Assembly: GCA_016933115.1 (NCBI GenBank)
Contig: JAFGBL010000281.1
Span: 1 to 45,187, forward strand
Direction of reading: 5' to 3'
DNA: 45,187 bases
DNA from: Bacteroidales bacterium
GTDB taxonomy: Bacteria; Bacteroidota; Bacteroidia; Bacteroidales; JAADJA01
Each line of letters starts with the position of its first letter. Positions within the stretch are counted from its first letter, which is position 1. The notes beneath the pieces were generated by a model that saw only the letters and a program-made list of their open reading frames with translations, did not search any database and was not told where the DNA came from. Shown one piece after another: positions 32,682 through 40,834 of the stretch. The position numbers and the translations under genes were made by a program.

Positions 32682-33884
32682 ATGAAAGTAAATATTTTAA
32701 TATTGGAAATATTGCTGGGTTTAAATTCAGTAATATTCTGTCAGGAGATTACCCAATTGGGCATCTGGAACAACAATGCCAACTTTACAGTGAGTTATTA
32801 CCAGGACCGGCTCATCACCAGTACCACTTCCGGGATTATTTTTCTTGATGTTTCCAATCCCGCCAATCCCGTTCCGTCGGCTTCCCTGCCCAATCCTTCC
32901 TCTTTTCCCATGGCCATCGAAATAAATGGTAATTATGCCTATTTTGGTGGAGGGATGGTGGGTTATTTTATGATCGCAGATATTTCAAACCTCAATTTCC
33001 CGGTACAGACCGGGATCGAAAATAATATCAATGGAACTGCCTATCAAATCGCCATTAAGGATGACTGTGCTTTTATGCCTACAAACCAGGACATCCTATA
33101 TGCTATCGACATTTCCGATAAATCTTCTCCTGTTGTGATCGACAACATCAACATGGGCGGATTTTCCTCCGGGATCGCGGTAAAAGGAAATTATGCATAT
33201 GTGGGAACCGAGAACGGATTAAAAGTCGTCAATATTGCTGATCCTTCAAATTTAACCGTTGTCAACACCTTTGGAGGGAACTACCGGAGAATATCTGCCG
33301 ATCCCGATAACGACCGGTTGTTTATAGCAAAGAGCGGGACTGGGTTTGATGTGATCGACATTTCTGATCCGATGAATCCGGTTGGATTATTCCAGGGAAT
33401 TGGAGGTAGCTCCACGGGCAATCTTGTTTACAATGACGGATTTGTTTTTCAAATCGGTTCGGCCAGTGTGAGTGCCTTTGAAATCGGCAACAATTCCTCA
33501 ACTTATCTTGCATCCTTCAGCAGTACAATCGCCGGGCAGGTGAACGATGTGAGCGCCAGGGATTCGGTTTTTTACCTTTCGACAGTCAATGATGTGCATG
33601 TGTTGAAGCTTTCTTTCAATCCGACCGGTATTGATGAAACATCACTTAAATCGCAATTTACAGTTTATCCAAATCCATCAAGCGATTTTATTATAGTGAA
33701 ACCGGCTCATGAAATGATTATCACCAACATTGATGTATTTAATTCATCTGGACGTTTGGTAAGGAAGGTCGAAGATCGATCAGAGTTAATAAATATTTCC
33801 CTGGCAGGATGGGAAGCAGGGATTTATTATCTGTCTTTAAAAAGTAATAATGTGAACAAGACTGTGAAATTTGTAAAAAAATAG
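32682..33884 (+). CDS. LVIVD-repeat T9SS-secreted protein (first of two)
   Basis: 400 residues from the ATG at 32682, which starts a good signal peptide (KVNILILEILLGLNSVIFCQ); the longer frame overlaps the preceding membrane protein and is unlikely. The body contains repeated LVIVD-type units of about 40-45 residues, recognised by GNYAYVG, LKVVNIAD and similar IxDISDPxxP words, which form a beta-propeller. The end is a T9SS type A sorting domain: TVYPNPSSDFIIV, then NSSGRLV and AGIYYLSLKSN. It would be displayed or released by the type IX system. The next gene, 59 bp away, encodes a larger protein of the same design. Confidence 0.88.
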   Translation: MKVNILILEILLGLNSVIFCQEITQLGIWNNNANFTVSYYQDRLITSTTSGIIFLDVSNPANPVPSASLPNPSSFPMAIEINGNYAYFGGGMVGYFMIADISNLNFPVQTGIENNINGTAYQIAIKDDCAFMPTNQDILYAIDISDKSSPVVIDNINMGGFSSGIAVKGNYAYVGTENGLKVVNIADPSNLTVVNTFGGNYRRISADPDNDRLFIAKSGTGFDVIDISDPMNPVGLFQGIGGSSTGNLVYNDGFVFQIGSASVSAFEIGNNSSTYLASFSSTIAGQVNDVSARDSVFYLSTVNDVHVLKLSFNPTGIDETSLKSQFTVYPNPSSDFIIVKPAHEMIITNIDVFNSSGRLVRKVEDRSELINISLAGWEAGIYYLSLKSNNVNKTVKFVKK

Positions 33885-33943
33885 TATTTGAGTGGTGATC
33901 ATGAATGAACATACGCTTTTTTTAAAACCCAATTCAATTTGCG

Positions 33944-36106
33944 ATGAAATCAAAAATATTTCTTTTAAATACCTTGCTTCTTTTTTGCGGTATTTCGGGA
34001 TTTTCGATTTTTTATAAAGTTATTGATGTTAACACCGGTGAGTGGATTGTAGCCATCGACAAAAAGGACAATTATATTTTTACAGCAAAATGGATTGGCC
34101 TGTTTGAGACCATTGACGTTTCCAATCCCACCCATCCGGAACTGGTTGGCAGTTATTATATTTCCGATCATATTCCGGGTGTTGCAGCAAGAATCGTTAT
34201 TTCAGATACGCTTGCCTTTGTTTTGGGTCAAACTTCCATACATATTCTTAACATTACTGATCCTGAAAACCCTACCTATGTTAAGGGCCTTGGGTATGGA
34301 TATTCCAGGGATATTATAATTTCAGACAATTTTGCATTTATTGCAACTTATGATCATTTGCAAATACTTGATATCAGCGATATTTTGAATCCACAGGATT
34401 TAGGGAGCCTGTATGGTGAATTGGATGGGATATGTTTTCAAAACTCAATGATTTATGGTATTGCGTCTGGTTATCCATCACATTTGATAATAACTGACAT
34501 TTCAGATCTGTTCGATCCGGAACTTGTGTGCAGCTTTGAGTTGCCTGTTACAGGTTCTACAGGTGGAGATATTGAAATAAAAGGATCGCATGTATTTATC
34601 TCACAATACCGTAACCTGGTGAGTGTTAATATAGCTGACCCCTTGAACCCGGAAATTTCCGATAATATTTCGATTGAGGACCATACTGAAAAAATTTTCA
34701 TTCAGGACAATTTAGCCATCATCAACCATTCAAACTCCGGCATTAAGGTGTTTGATATCTCCCAGCCAACCGATATAACACTAATGGGATACTATGATAC
34801 ACCGGGAAGGGCTGAAAACATGGTTGCAGAAGATGATCTTGTGTATGTAGGAAATGGTTACTCGGGACTTCAGGTGATTGATATCAGCGACAACAGCAAT
34901 CCATATTTTATCAGCAGTATACAAACCGGCAGAAGTACCAAAGGTTTAGCAGCAAAAGACGAGTTTATTTATATTGCTGACAGGTATACCGGATTGACGC
35001 TCATAAATACGTCAAACATCTACGAACCGGAACTCACCGGGTCTTTTTTTAATATGCCGGGCGAGGCGAATCAACTGTCAATATTGGATAACAGAATTTG
35101 CCTTGGTTATGATTATCCCTTCGGACAATTGTTGTTTATTGACATTTCGGAACCTGAAATTCCTGTTTTGAATTATTCTGTTGATTTTTGGTATTTAATG
35201 GGTGACCAGGTTTCCACTTTCCAGAACCAGGATTATGTATTCTCCGGTGTTTATGACACCTTGTTCATCTTTAACGTCAGCGATTTTGGCAATCCTGAAT
35301 TGCTTACCAAATACCATTCTATTTCACCGATAACAGATGTATTGGTTTCAGAGAATAAGGGTTATTTGACTTTAGGTAATAATGGTCTGGAAATTATTGA
35401 CCTGGAAAACATAATCAATCCACAATTTATTTGCACCTATGACACCCCCGGAAGAGCAGTAAAAATGAATAAAAAAGATAGTTTGTTATTTATTTCCAAC
35501 AGTGAAGGGGGATTGCAGATTGTAAACATAATGGATCCCGCAAATCCGGAATTTTTAATGTCATTAAATCCAAGGGTCAATTCCAATATTGTTGTAAAGC
35601 CACTGATTCTCGGTGATAAACTGATAATCGTGGATAAGGAGTGGAATGAATTTTCATTGTATGACATTTCGGATATGAATAACATCTACCTGATGGATGC
35701 ACATCAGGTAAATTTTGAAGTATATGACATGTTCTATCACAACGACATTCTCTATTGCTCTTCGAATTACTATGGTTTGATTATCCTGGACAATTCCATT
35801 CTGGTAGGCACTGATGATCTTCAAAATACCATCCCGAATGAATTTAAAATTTATCCCAATCCGGCAAAAGGCTACACCAATATTCAGTTGAGTATTTCTG
35901 ACAGATCAACAATCAGGGTCAATGTTTATGATAATTCGGGGAAACTTTTGCGATTATTATTTCATGGAGTTAAGGACGAGGGAACGCATCATATCAGTTG
36001 GGATGGGAAGGATGAGTTTGGTAATGCCCTGTCTTCAGGAATCTACTTTGTTCAGGTAATCCAAAATGGTTTCGAAAATTGCAAAAAAGTAATTTTGACG
36101 AATTAG
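33944..36106 (+). CDS. LVIVD-repeat T9SS-secreted protein (second of two, longer)
   Basis: 720 residues. A signal peptide (FLLNTLLLFCGISGFS) is followed by about a dozen LVIVD-type repeats, each with a phrase like GLQVIDISDNSNPYF. They span roughly 30-630 and predict one or two beta-propellers. The C-terminal region starts EFKIYPNPAKGYTNIQL, the T9SS sorting motif, and then has DNSGKLLRLL, DEGTHHISWDGKDEFG and SGIYFVQVIQNG, a FlgD-Ig-like variant of the sorting domain. Sharing design with the preceding gene, it probably arose by tandem duplication followed by expansion of the propeller. A ligand-binding or adhesive role at the surface is likely but unproven. Confidence 0.88.
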   Translation: MKSKIFLLNTLLLFCGISGFSIFYKVIDVNTGEWIVAIDKKDNYIFTAKWIGLFETIDVSNPTHPELVGSYYISDHIPGVAARIVISDTLAFVLGQTSIHILNITDPENPTYVKGLGYGYSRDIIISDNFAFIATYDHLQILDISDILNPQDLGSLYGELDGICFQNSMIYGIASGYPSHLIITDISDLFDPELVCSFELPVTGSTGGDIEIKGSHVFISQYRNLVSVNIADPLNPEISDNISIEDHTEKIFIQDNLAIINHSNSGIKVFDISQPTDITLMGYYDTPGRAENMVAEDDLVYVGNGYSGLQVIDISDNSNPYFISSIQTGRSTKGLAAKDEFIYIADRYTGLTLINTSNIYEPELTGSFFNMPGEANQLSILDNRICLGYDYPFGQLLFIDISEPEIPVLNYSVDFWYLMGDQVSTFQNQDYVFSGVYDTLFIFNVSDFGNPELLTKYHSISPITDVLVSENKGYLTLGNNGLEIIDLENIINPQFICTYDTPGRAVKMNKKDSLLFISNSEGGLQIVNIMDPANPEFLMSLNPRVNSNIVVKPLILGDKLIIVDKEWNEFSLYDISDMNNIYLMDAHQVNFEVYDMFYHNDILYCSSNYYGLIILDNSILVGTDDLQNTIPNEFKIYPNPAKGYTNIQLSISDRSTIRVNVYDNSGKLLRLLFHGVKDEGTHHISWDGKDEFGNALSSGIYFVQVIQNGFENCKKVILTN

Positions 36107-36419
36107 CAACCCTTACTGACCTAGCTTTTGCCCTGCTCATTTGATGAATTAATCTTTAAATGATCAAGATTGTTGTCCTGACTGGCAGAAGTGTTCCAAT
36201 CAGACCCATGGGTAGGCATGGCACCAGCCTCCCATGGTGCCCATCTTACCTCCATTGCTAAACGTAGCTTTGTCGAGGTATAAGATGATGGCACGGTGGT
36301 GTCTATCTTCCAGACCCTGCTCGGGCAAATTCTTAAGTAATAAATAACAGAAGCATAATTGCGAACTGCTAAGCACTTTAAATATCTGGTTTAAACCCAC
36401 CTACATATTAACCAAACGA

Positions 36420-36429
36420 TTGTTAACAA
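36420..36429. promoter_or_regulatory. TTGTTAACAA palindrome upstream of the YadA-like gene
   Basis: A perfect 10-bp palindrome lies 15 bp upstream of the -33 box of the next promoter. This is a typical place for an activator or repressor site, but AT-rich spacers make such short palindromes common. Confidence 0.3.
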
Positions 36430-36444
36430 ATAAGCTGCTAATTA

Positions 36445-36475
36445 TTGGTAAACCGGCTTTTGTTAATTATATTTG
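36445..36475 (+). promoter_or_regulatory. Promoter of the YadA-like/DUF1566 gene
   Basis: TTG (36445-36447), 20 bp, then TATATTTG (36468-36475) match the two-part Bacteroidota promoter. A leader of about 90 nt would precede the ATG at 36572. Confidence 0.7.
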
Positions 36476-36571
36476 CTCGATTCTCAATTATTTATTCGTT
36501 CACTGCTGGCAGCAAACAGGTTGAATAAATAACAGGTCGGTACAGTTTTTCTACATTTTAAAATTATAGAT

Positions 36572-39500
36572 ATGAAAAGGTTAAAAGTTTTGTTAGCAGG
36601 CCTTCTCTTGTTGATCATGAGTTCTATTGTTCTCAGTCAGTCGCCCCAGGGGTTTAAATATCAGGCCGTATGCCGCGATAATGGAGGAAATGTTCTACAG
36701 GACCAGTCGGTCGGTGTCAGGCTGTCGATTCGTGATGGTGATCCTGCCGGAACCATCGTATACCAGGAAACATTTGCAGTTGTTACCAACCAATTTGGCC
36801 TGATCATGCTGGATATCGGAAGCGGAACGGTTCAATCCGGAGACTTTGCATCCATTACATGGGAAGCGGGGGAAAAGTTCCTCGAAGTTGAACTGGATAC
36901 GGGAACAGGCTATGCTTCCATGGGCACAACCCAATTACTAAGTGTTCCTTATGCCCTGCATGCTGAAAGTGCCGGGAGCCTGGCCGGGGGGGAAACCGAC
37001 CCGGAGGTAGGAACCAATGCTTTGAATTATCTTTCCAGGTGGGATGGAACAATGCTGGTTGGTTCATCCATTTTTGATAATGGAAGAATAGGTATTGGTA
37101 CGGATAATCCTTTCAGGATGCTCCACATTGTTGGAACGGATGGAGGGCTTAACAGCGGTTTGAGGATTCAGGACCCCTACAATGTTTTCCTCGATTTCTC
37201 GGTTACCAATGCACCTTATGGTATGCAGATTTATGCCGATCAAACCAGCAAATTACAATTTTTAATAGGTGGTCAATCCAAAATGTCGATCGGTCCGGAT
37301 GGAAATATTGGAATAGGTACAAACGAACCTTCAAAAAAGTTAACCATTGCAGATAACGCTCAGGTTCAGTCGGATGGAGACTGGAATCCGGGGGCAACCG
37401 CAAGATTGTACTTAGGTCCGGATGATAACATGTGGATTGAGCATATCCATTCAGGAGGATTAAACCTGGAAGTTTGCAACGGCTGGCCCTTTTATATTCG
37501 CAATGGAGGCAATGTTACCATGAGTATTGATGGTTCTGGAAATGTAGGGATCGGTACTATGACTCCCTCTGATAAACTGGATGTTTGGAATGGCAACATT
37601 CAGGTCATAAATGGAGGAGTCATTGCCAACACTGGATTCTGGGGCGATGCATTAAGAACCAATTGGGGAAATGATCTTACCCTCCAGTCCTCTTATGAGG
37701 ACAGAGGGATTATTTTTAATACCTATTCAGGCGAAAAAATGAGAATTGATGCTGCCGGGAATGTCGGCCTCGGAACGGCTAATCCTGAATTCAAATTATC
37801 CCTCGATAGTGATGGAGCTATCCTGGCAAAAGGTACCTTTGGATCAGGTGCAACTTTAACAACATCCGGAGTTGGTACCCGGTTGATCTGGTACCCCAGG
37901 AAAAGCGCTTTCAGGGCGGGATATGCCGAAGCAACAGAATGGGATGATGAAAATATCGGGAACCATTCTTTTGCAGTTGGATTTGGAACCCGCGCAAGTG
38001 GAGACTATTCGTCTGCTCTGGGTTTCAGAACATATGCGATCGGAATTTATTCAACTACATTCGGTAATAATACCTATGCAACCGGTAACACCGCTACAGC
38101 AATGGGTATTGGAACCAATGCCAGTGGCGATTTTTCTTTCGCAGTGGGGTATAATACAACCGCCAGCGGACCTAATACCACTGCCATGGGTCGGGCCATT
38201 AATGTCGTGGGAAGCCATTCCTTTGGAATTGGTTTAAATGAGTCAGGTGCTAGTATAACACAAGACAATACAATGGCTATTATGGGAGGTAATGTGGGCA
38301 TCGGAACAGCAACCCCGGCAACTTTACTGGATGTGAACGGCATGATCACTGCGACCGGCGGTAACTCCGGCAACTGGAACACTGCATTTAGCTGGGGCAA
38401 CCATGCTGACGCAGGATACCTCACAAGCGTTGAGGATATGACTATCGGAAACGAAGTAACCGATGCCACCAATGCCACCCTCGTGCGTAGTGGAGCAGGA
38501 ACGCATGTTTCACCCTACACCATTGCATTGAACCTTGAGAATACCAATATATGGACTGCTTCACAATCCTTTAATGCGAATACCTATTTCCCCGGGACAA
38601 GCGTTTGGACTTCTTCCGGGCAAGTAGGAATTGGAACAATCAATCCTGGAGCCGGTTCAAAACTGGAAGTATGGAATGGTAACATAACCGTTTTAAACGG
38701 TGGAGTATTGGCGAATACCGGGTTCTGGGGCGATATATTAAGAACAAACTGGGGAAATGATCTTACGCTTCAATCATCCTATGCCGATAAAGGAATCGCA
38801 TTCAGGACTCAATCAGGCGAAAAGATGCGGATTGATGCTGCCGGTAATGTTGGAATCGGAACAAATTTACCTTCCTCAATTCTTCACCTCATTGGAGATT
38901 CACCCAGATTGAAAATACAAACACAAACAAACCTTACGGAGCCTTCTATTGAATTGATCAAATATGGTGTGCGAACGATGGAAATAAAATTAACCGATGG
39001 TGGTGCTGGTACCGGCCTCCAGTTCATTGATCAGAATTCAGAGCAGGTAAGGATGTATATCAAAGCCAGCACCGGCATGGTGGGAATCGGTACAATATTT
39101 CCGGAGGCAACTTTAGACATCAACGGACAGGTAAAAATATCCGGTGGATCACCCGGAGCGGGCAAAGTTTTAACTTCCGATGAAACCGGTCTCGCTACCT
39201 GGGAAACACCTGCATCAGCCGGATCGCATTACATAGGTGAAGCCTACGGCGGCGGAATAATATTTTACGTTTACGATAACGGCCAGCATGGTTTGATTGC
39301 CGCCTCTGCCGACATAAGCGCAGGCGTTCAATGGTACAACGGTACCGACCGGTATACCGGTACAACCGGCGACGGTTTACTTGCAGGTGCCATGAATACC
39401 GCATTGATTGTTGCTTCGCAAGTACCCGATAACCAAACCGGAAGTTTTGCCGCCCGGCTTTGTGCCGACTATTCAGTTACAGTGGGCGATATTACATACG

Positions 39501-39709
39501 GTGACTGGTATCTGCCTTCCTTGTTTGAGCTGAGTCTGTTGTATTTACAAAAAGATGCAGTTGGCGGTTTCGGGACCGGAAGATACTGGAGCTCGAAAGA
39601 GGCTGATAACAGCCCGGTTAATGCCTGGTGGATCAACATGGGTTTTGGTTATACCGGTGGCGTAGCTAAGTCGCAGGCCAATTCAGTTCGCCCCATCAGG
39701 GCATTTTAA
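36572..39709 (+). CDS. Large surface protein: YadA-type head repeats with C-terminal DUF1566/lectin-like domain
   Basis: 1045 residues. A signal peptide (KVLLAGLLLLIMSSIVLS) precedes an N-terminal domain with GFKYQAVCRDNGGNVLQDQ that is common in Bacteroidota adhesin-like proteins. Many tail-fibre-like units follow, each with a GNVGIGT-x-x-P step. At about 470-580 a run of YadA/Hia-type head repeats appears (AVGFGTRASGDYSSALG, AMGIGTNASGDFS and so on). The last 160 residues are a DUF1566 (Lcl C-terminal) domain: GGGIIFYV, WYLPSLFELSLLY, YWSSKEADN and VRPIRAF. Two 203-bp copies inside the gene (37574-37776 and 38660-38862) encode nearly the same module. It is probably a trimeric cell-surface adhesin. 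A terminator lies at 39754-39785. No T9SS sorting domain is present, so its export route is open. Confidence 0.85.
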   Translation: MKRLKVLLAGLLLLIMSSIVLSQSPQGFKYQAVCRDNGGNVLQDQSVGVRLSIRDGDPAGTIVYQETFAVVTNQFGLIMLDIGSGTVQSGDFASITWEAGEKFLEVELDTGTGYASMGTTQLLSVPYALHAESAGSLAGGETDPEVGTNALNYLSRWDGTMLVGSSIFDNGRIGIGTDNPFRMLHIVGTDGGLNSGLRIQDPYNVFLDFSVTNAPYGMQIYADQTSKLQFLIGGQSKMSIGPDGNIGIGTNEPSKKLTIADNAQVQSDGDWNPGATARLYLGPDDNMWIEHIHSGGLNLEVCNGWPFYIRNGGNVTMSIDGSGNVGIGTMTPSDKLDVWNGNIQVINGGVIANTGFWGDALRTNWGNDLTLQSSYEDRGIIFNTYSGEKMRIDAAGNVGLGTANPEFKLSLDSDGAILAKGTFGSGATLTTSGVGTRLIWYPRKSAFRAGYAEATEWDDENIGNHSFAVGFGTRASGDYSSALGFRTYAIGIYSTTFGNNTYATGNTATAMGIGTNASGDFSFAVGYNTTASGPNTTAMGRAINVVGSHSFGIGLNESGASITQDNTMAIMGGNVGIGTATPATLLDVNGMITATGGNSGNWNTAFSWGNHADAGYLTSVEDMTIGNEVTDATNATLVRSGAGTHVSPYTIALNLENTNIWTASQSFNANTYFPGTSVWTSSGQVGIGTINPGAGSKLEVWNGNITVLNGGVLANTGFWGDILRTNWGNDLTLQSSYADKGIAFRTQSGEKMRIDAAGNVGIGTNLPSSILHLIGDSPRLKIQTQTNLTEPSIELIKYGVRTMEIKLTDGGAGTGLQFIDQNSEQVRMYIKASTGMVGIGTIFPEATLDINGQVKISGGSPGAGKVLTSDETGLATWETPASAGSHYIGEAYGGGIIFYVYDNGQHGLIAASADISAGVQWYNGTDRYTGTTGDGLLAGAMNTALIVASQVPDNQTGSFAARLCADYSVTVGDITYGDWYLPSLFELSLLYLQKDAVGGFGTGRYWSSKEADNSPVNAWWINMGFGYTGGVAKSQANSVRPIRAF
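37574..37776 (+). repeat. Intragenic direct repeat, copy 1
   Basis: A 203-bp segment encoding KLDVWNGNIQV, then TGFWGDALRTNWGNDLTLQ and GEKMRIDAAGNVGLG. It is matched closely by 38660-38862 in the same gene. Synonymous differences show that the duplication is not brand new. Confidence 0.85.
38660..38862 (+). repeat. Intragenic direct repeat, copy 2
   Basis: Second copy, also 203 bp, encoding KLEVWNGNITV, then TGFWGDILRTNWGNDLTLQ and GEKMRIDAAGNVGIG. The two copies begin 1,086 bp apart and keep the same frame and length. Confidence 0.85.
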
Positions 39710-39753
39710 ATTGGAGTATATTAAGGGTAAAGTGTTAAATTTTGGAAATAACT

Positions 39754-39785
39754 GGGGCAGGGAGATATTCTTTCCTGCCCCTTTT
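39754..39785 (+). terminator. Intrinsic terminator of the YadA-like gene
   Basis: GGGGCAGG (39754-39761) pairs with CCTGCCCC (39774-39781); three further pairs including G-T wobbles close toward a loop ATATTC, and TTTT follows. It lies 45 bp after the stop codon. Confidence 0.85.
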
Positions 39786-39981
39786 GTTACAAGCCCGACC
39801 CATGGCCTTGCGTGTGGCGACTTGTCTGCCTGATCACAATTCTTTATTTTACATCATCAGCCTGAAAAACAAATCAAATAAACCCGGCACTGCGTGTATC
39901 ATGGAGCCATCATTCATCATCCAATTATTTCAAAATCTTACATGATCGACAGTGGAAAAAGGCTAATTTCAGGTAAAATTT

Positions 39982-39991
39982 TTAACGTTAA
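39982..39991. promoter_or_regulatory. TTAACGTTAA palindrome
   Basis: A perfect 10-bp palindrome about 240 bp before the next gene and about 12 bp before the imperfect -7-like sequence TATATTTTGC. It belongs to the TTAAC/GTTAA class seen also at 14731-14741. Weak evidence on its own. Confidence 0.3.
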
Positions 39992-40228
39992 GTGAACTTT
40001 TTGCGATATATTTTGCTTATTTCTATATTACAAAACTAAATGCCAATGCAAAATATACCTTTTTTAAGGCGGGGTGTATTTGTTAAACATCCTTTGTCAA
40101 ACCTGGGTTTCCTGCAACCGGCATTACCCATTCGGGGGTTTTATGAAAACAATTGCTTGTGTAAAATTTTATTAGTCTAAATTGAAAAATTAATCTGTGA
40201 AATAAAACACTCCATTAATACAATTAAC

Positions 40229-40834
40229 ATGAAGCGATATTTGAACATTTTTATTTTTTCCATACCCTTATTCCTGTTCGGTCAGGAGAAATCAATCCCG
40301 GTTATCATTTCGTTGTTTAACGAATCCACGGCCATTCCGTACACAAGGTTTTTTACAACGCCCATTCATCCGGGCATTCAGGCAGGAACCGAGTTCAACT
40401 ACAAAGTAAATGAGCATTCCCGTTTGTTTCAAACTGCCAATATTTCCTATTTCTACCATAACTATCTTGCCCAGGGCATCGGATTAAATTCAGAGTTGGG
40501 TTGTGAATACCGGTTAAAATCAGGGCTTGCCTTTGAAGGCCTTCTGGGAATCGGGTACATGCATACATTTGCAACCACCGAGGAATTTGCCTTTTCCGAC
40601 GGTAAATACCAAAAGAAAACCGATAAAGGAAATGCCAGGCTTTACCCATCGTTTTCCATTGATATCGGCTATTACCTGAAAAAACAGGAAAACAGCGGCC
40701 CGAAGCTCTTTTTAAGGTATCAATCCTGGGTCGAATTTCCTTACTCCCCCGATTTTATTCCGGTAATGACTCACATAAACCTGCACCTGGGTGTGAAATT
40801 TTTCATTCATTTAAAAACCCCGAAAAATGACTAA
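40229..40834 (+). CDS. Probable outer-membrane beta-barrel or porin-like protein
   Basis: 201 residues. A signal peptide (YLNIFIFSIPLFLFGQ) precedes alternating aromatic/small strands: HPGIQAGTEFNYKV, QTANISYFYHNY, GIGLNSELGCEYRL, FEGLLGIGYMHTF, LYPSFSIDIGYYL, LFLRYQSWVEF and INLHLGVKFFI. This is the pattern of a small transmembrane beta-barrel, which suits the outer membrane. No TonB plug is seen. It overlaps the following beta-lactamase-family gene by 8 bp, so the two are translationally coupled; a role in exposing or importing that enzyme's substrate is speculative. Confidence 0.72.
   Translation: MKRYLNIFIFSIPLFLFGQEKSIPVIISLFNESTAIPYTRFFTTPIHPGIQAGTEFNYKVNEHSRLFQTANISYFYHNYLAQGIGLNSELGCEYRLKSGLAFEGLLGIGYMHTFATTEEFAFSDGKYQKKTDKGNARLYPSFSIDIGYYLKKQENSGPKLFLRYQSWVEFPYSPDFIPVMTHINLHLGVKFFIHLKTPKND

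Larger units (their letters stand above)
36107..36571. other. Gene-free gap with a possible decayed frame and a promoter
   Basis: This 465-bp gap has no intact gene. A minus-strand frame at 36200-36400 (66 codons) ends in GGKMGTMGGWCHAYPWV and might be a decayed fragment. The right end holds a palindrome (36420-36429) and a promoter (36445-36475) for the YadA-like gene. Nothing else was recognised. Confidence 0.5.
39710..40228. other. Gene-free gap after the YadA-like gene
   Basis: 519 bp without a convincing coding frame. It contains the intrinsic terminator (39754-39785) and, further right, a palindrome TTAACGTTAA (39982-39991) near AT-rich sequence with an imperfect -7-like GATATATTTTGC. 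I searched by eye for an A-rich near-copy of the end of the preceding gene and found none. Confidence 0.55.

Noticed and set aside
36572..39709. Prophage tail-fibre gene
   Set aside because: GNVGIGT-type steps occur in phage tails too, but there are no capsid, portal, terminase or integrase genes. The signal peptide, YadA-head repeats and own promoter point to a cellular surface protein.
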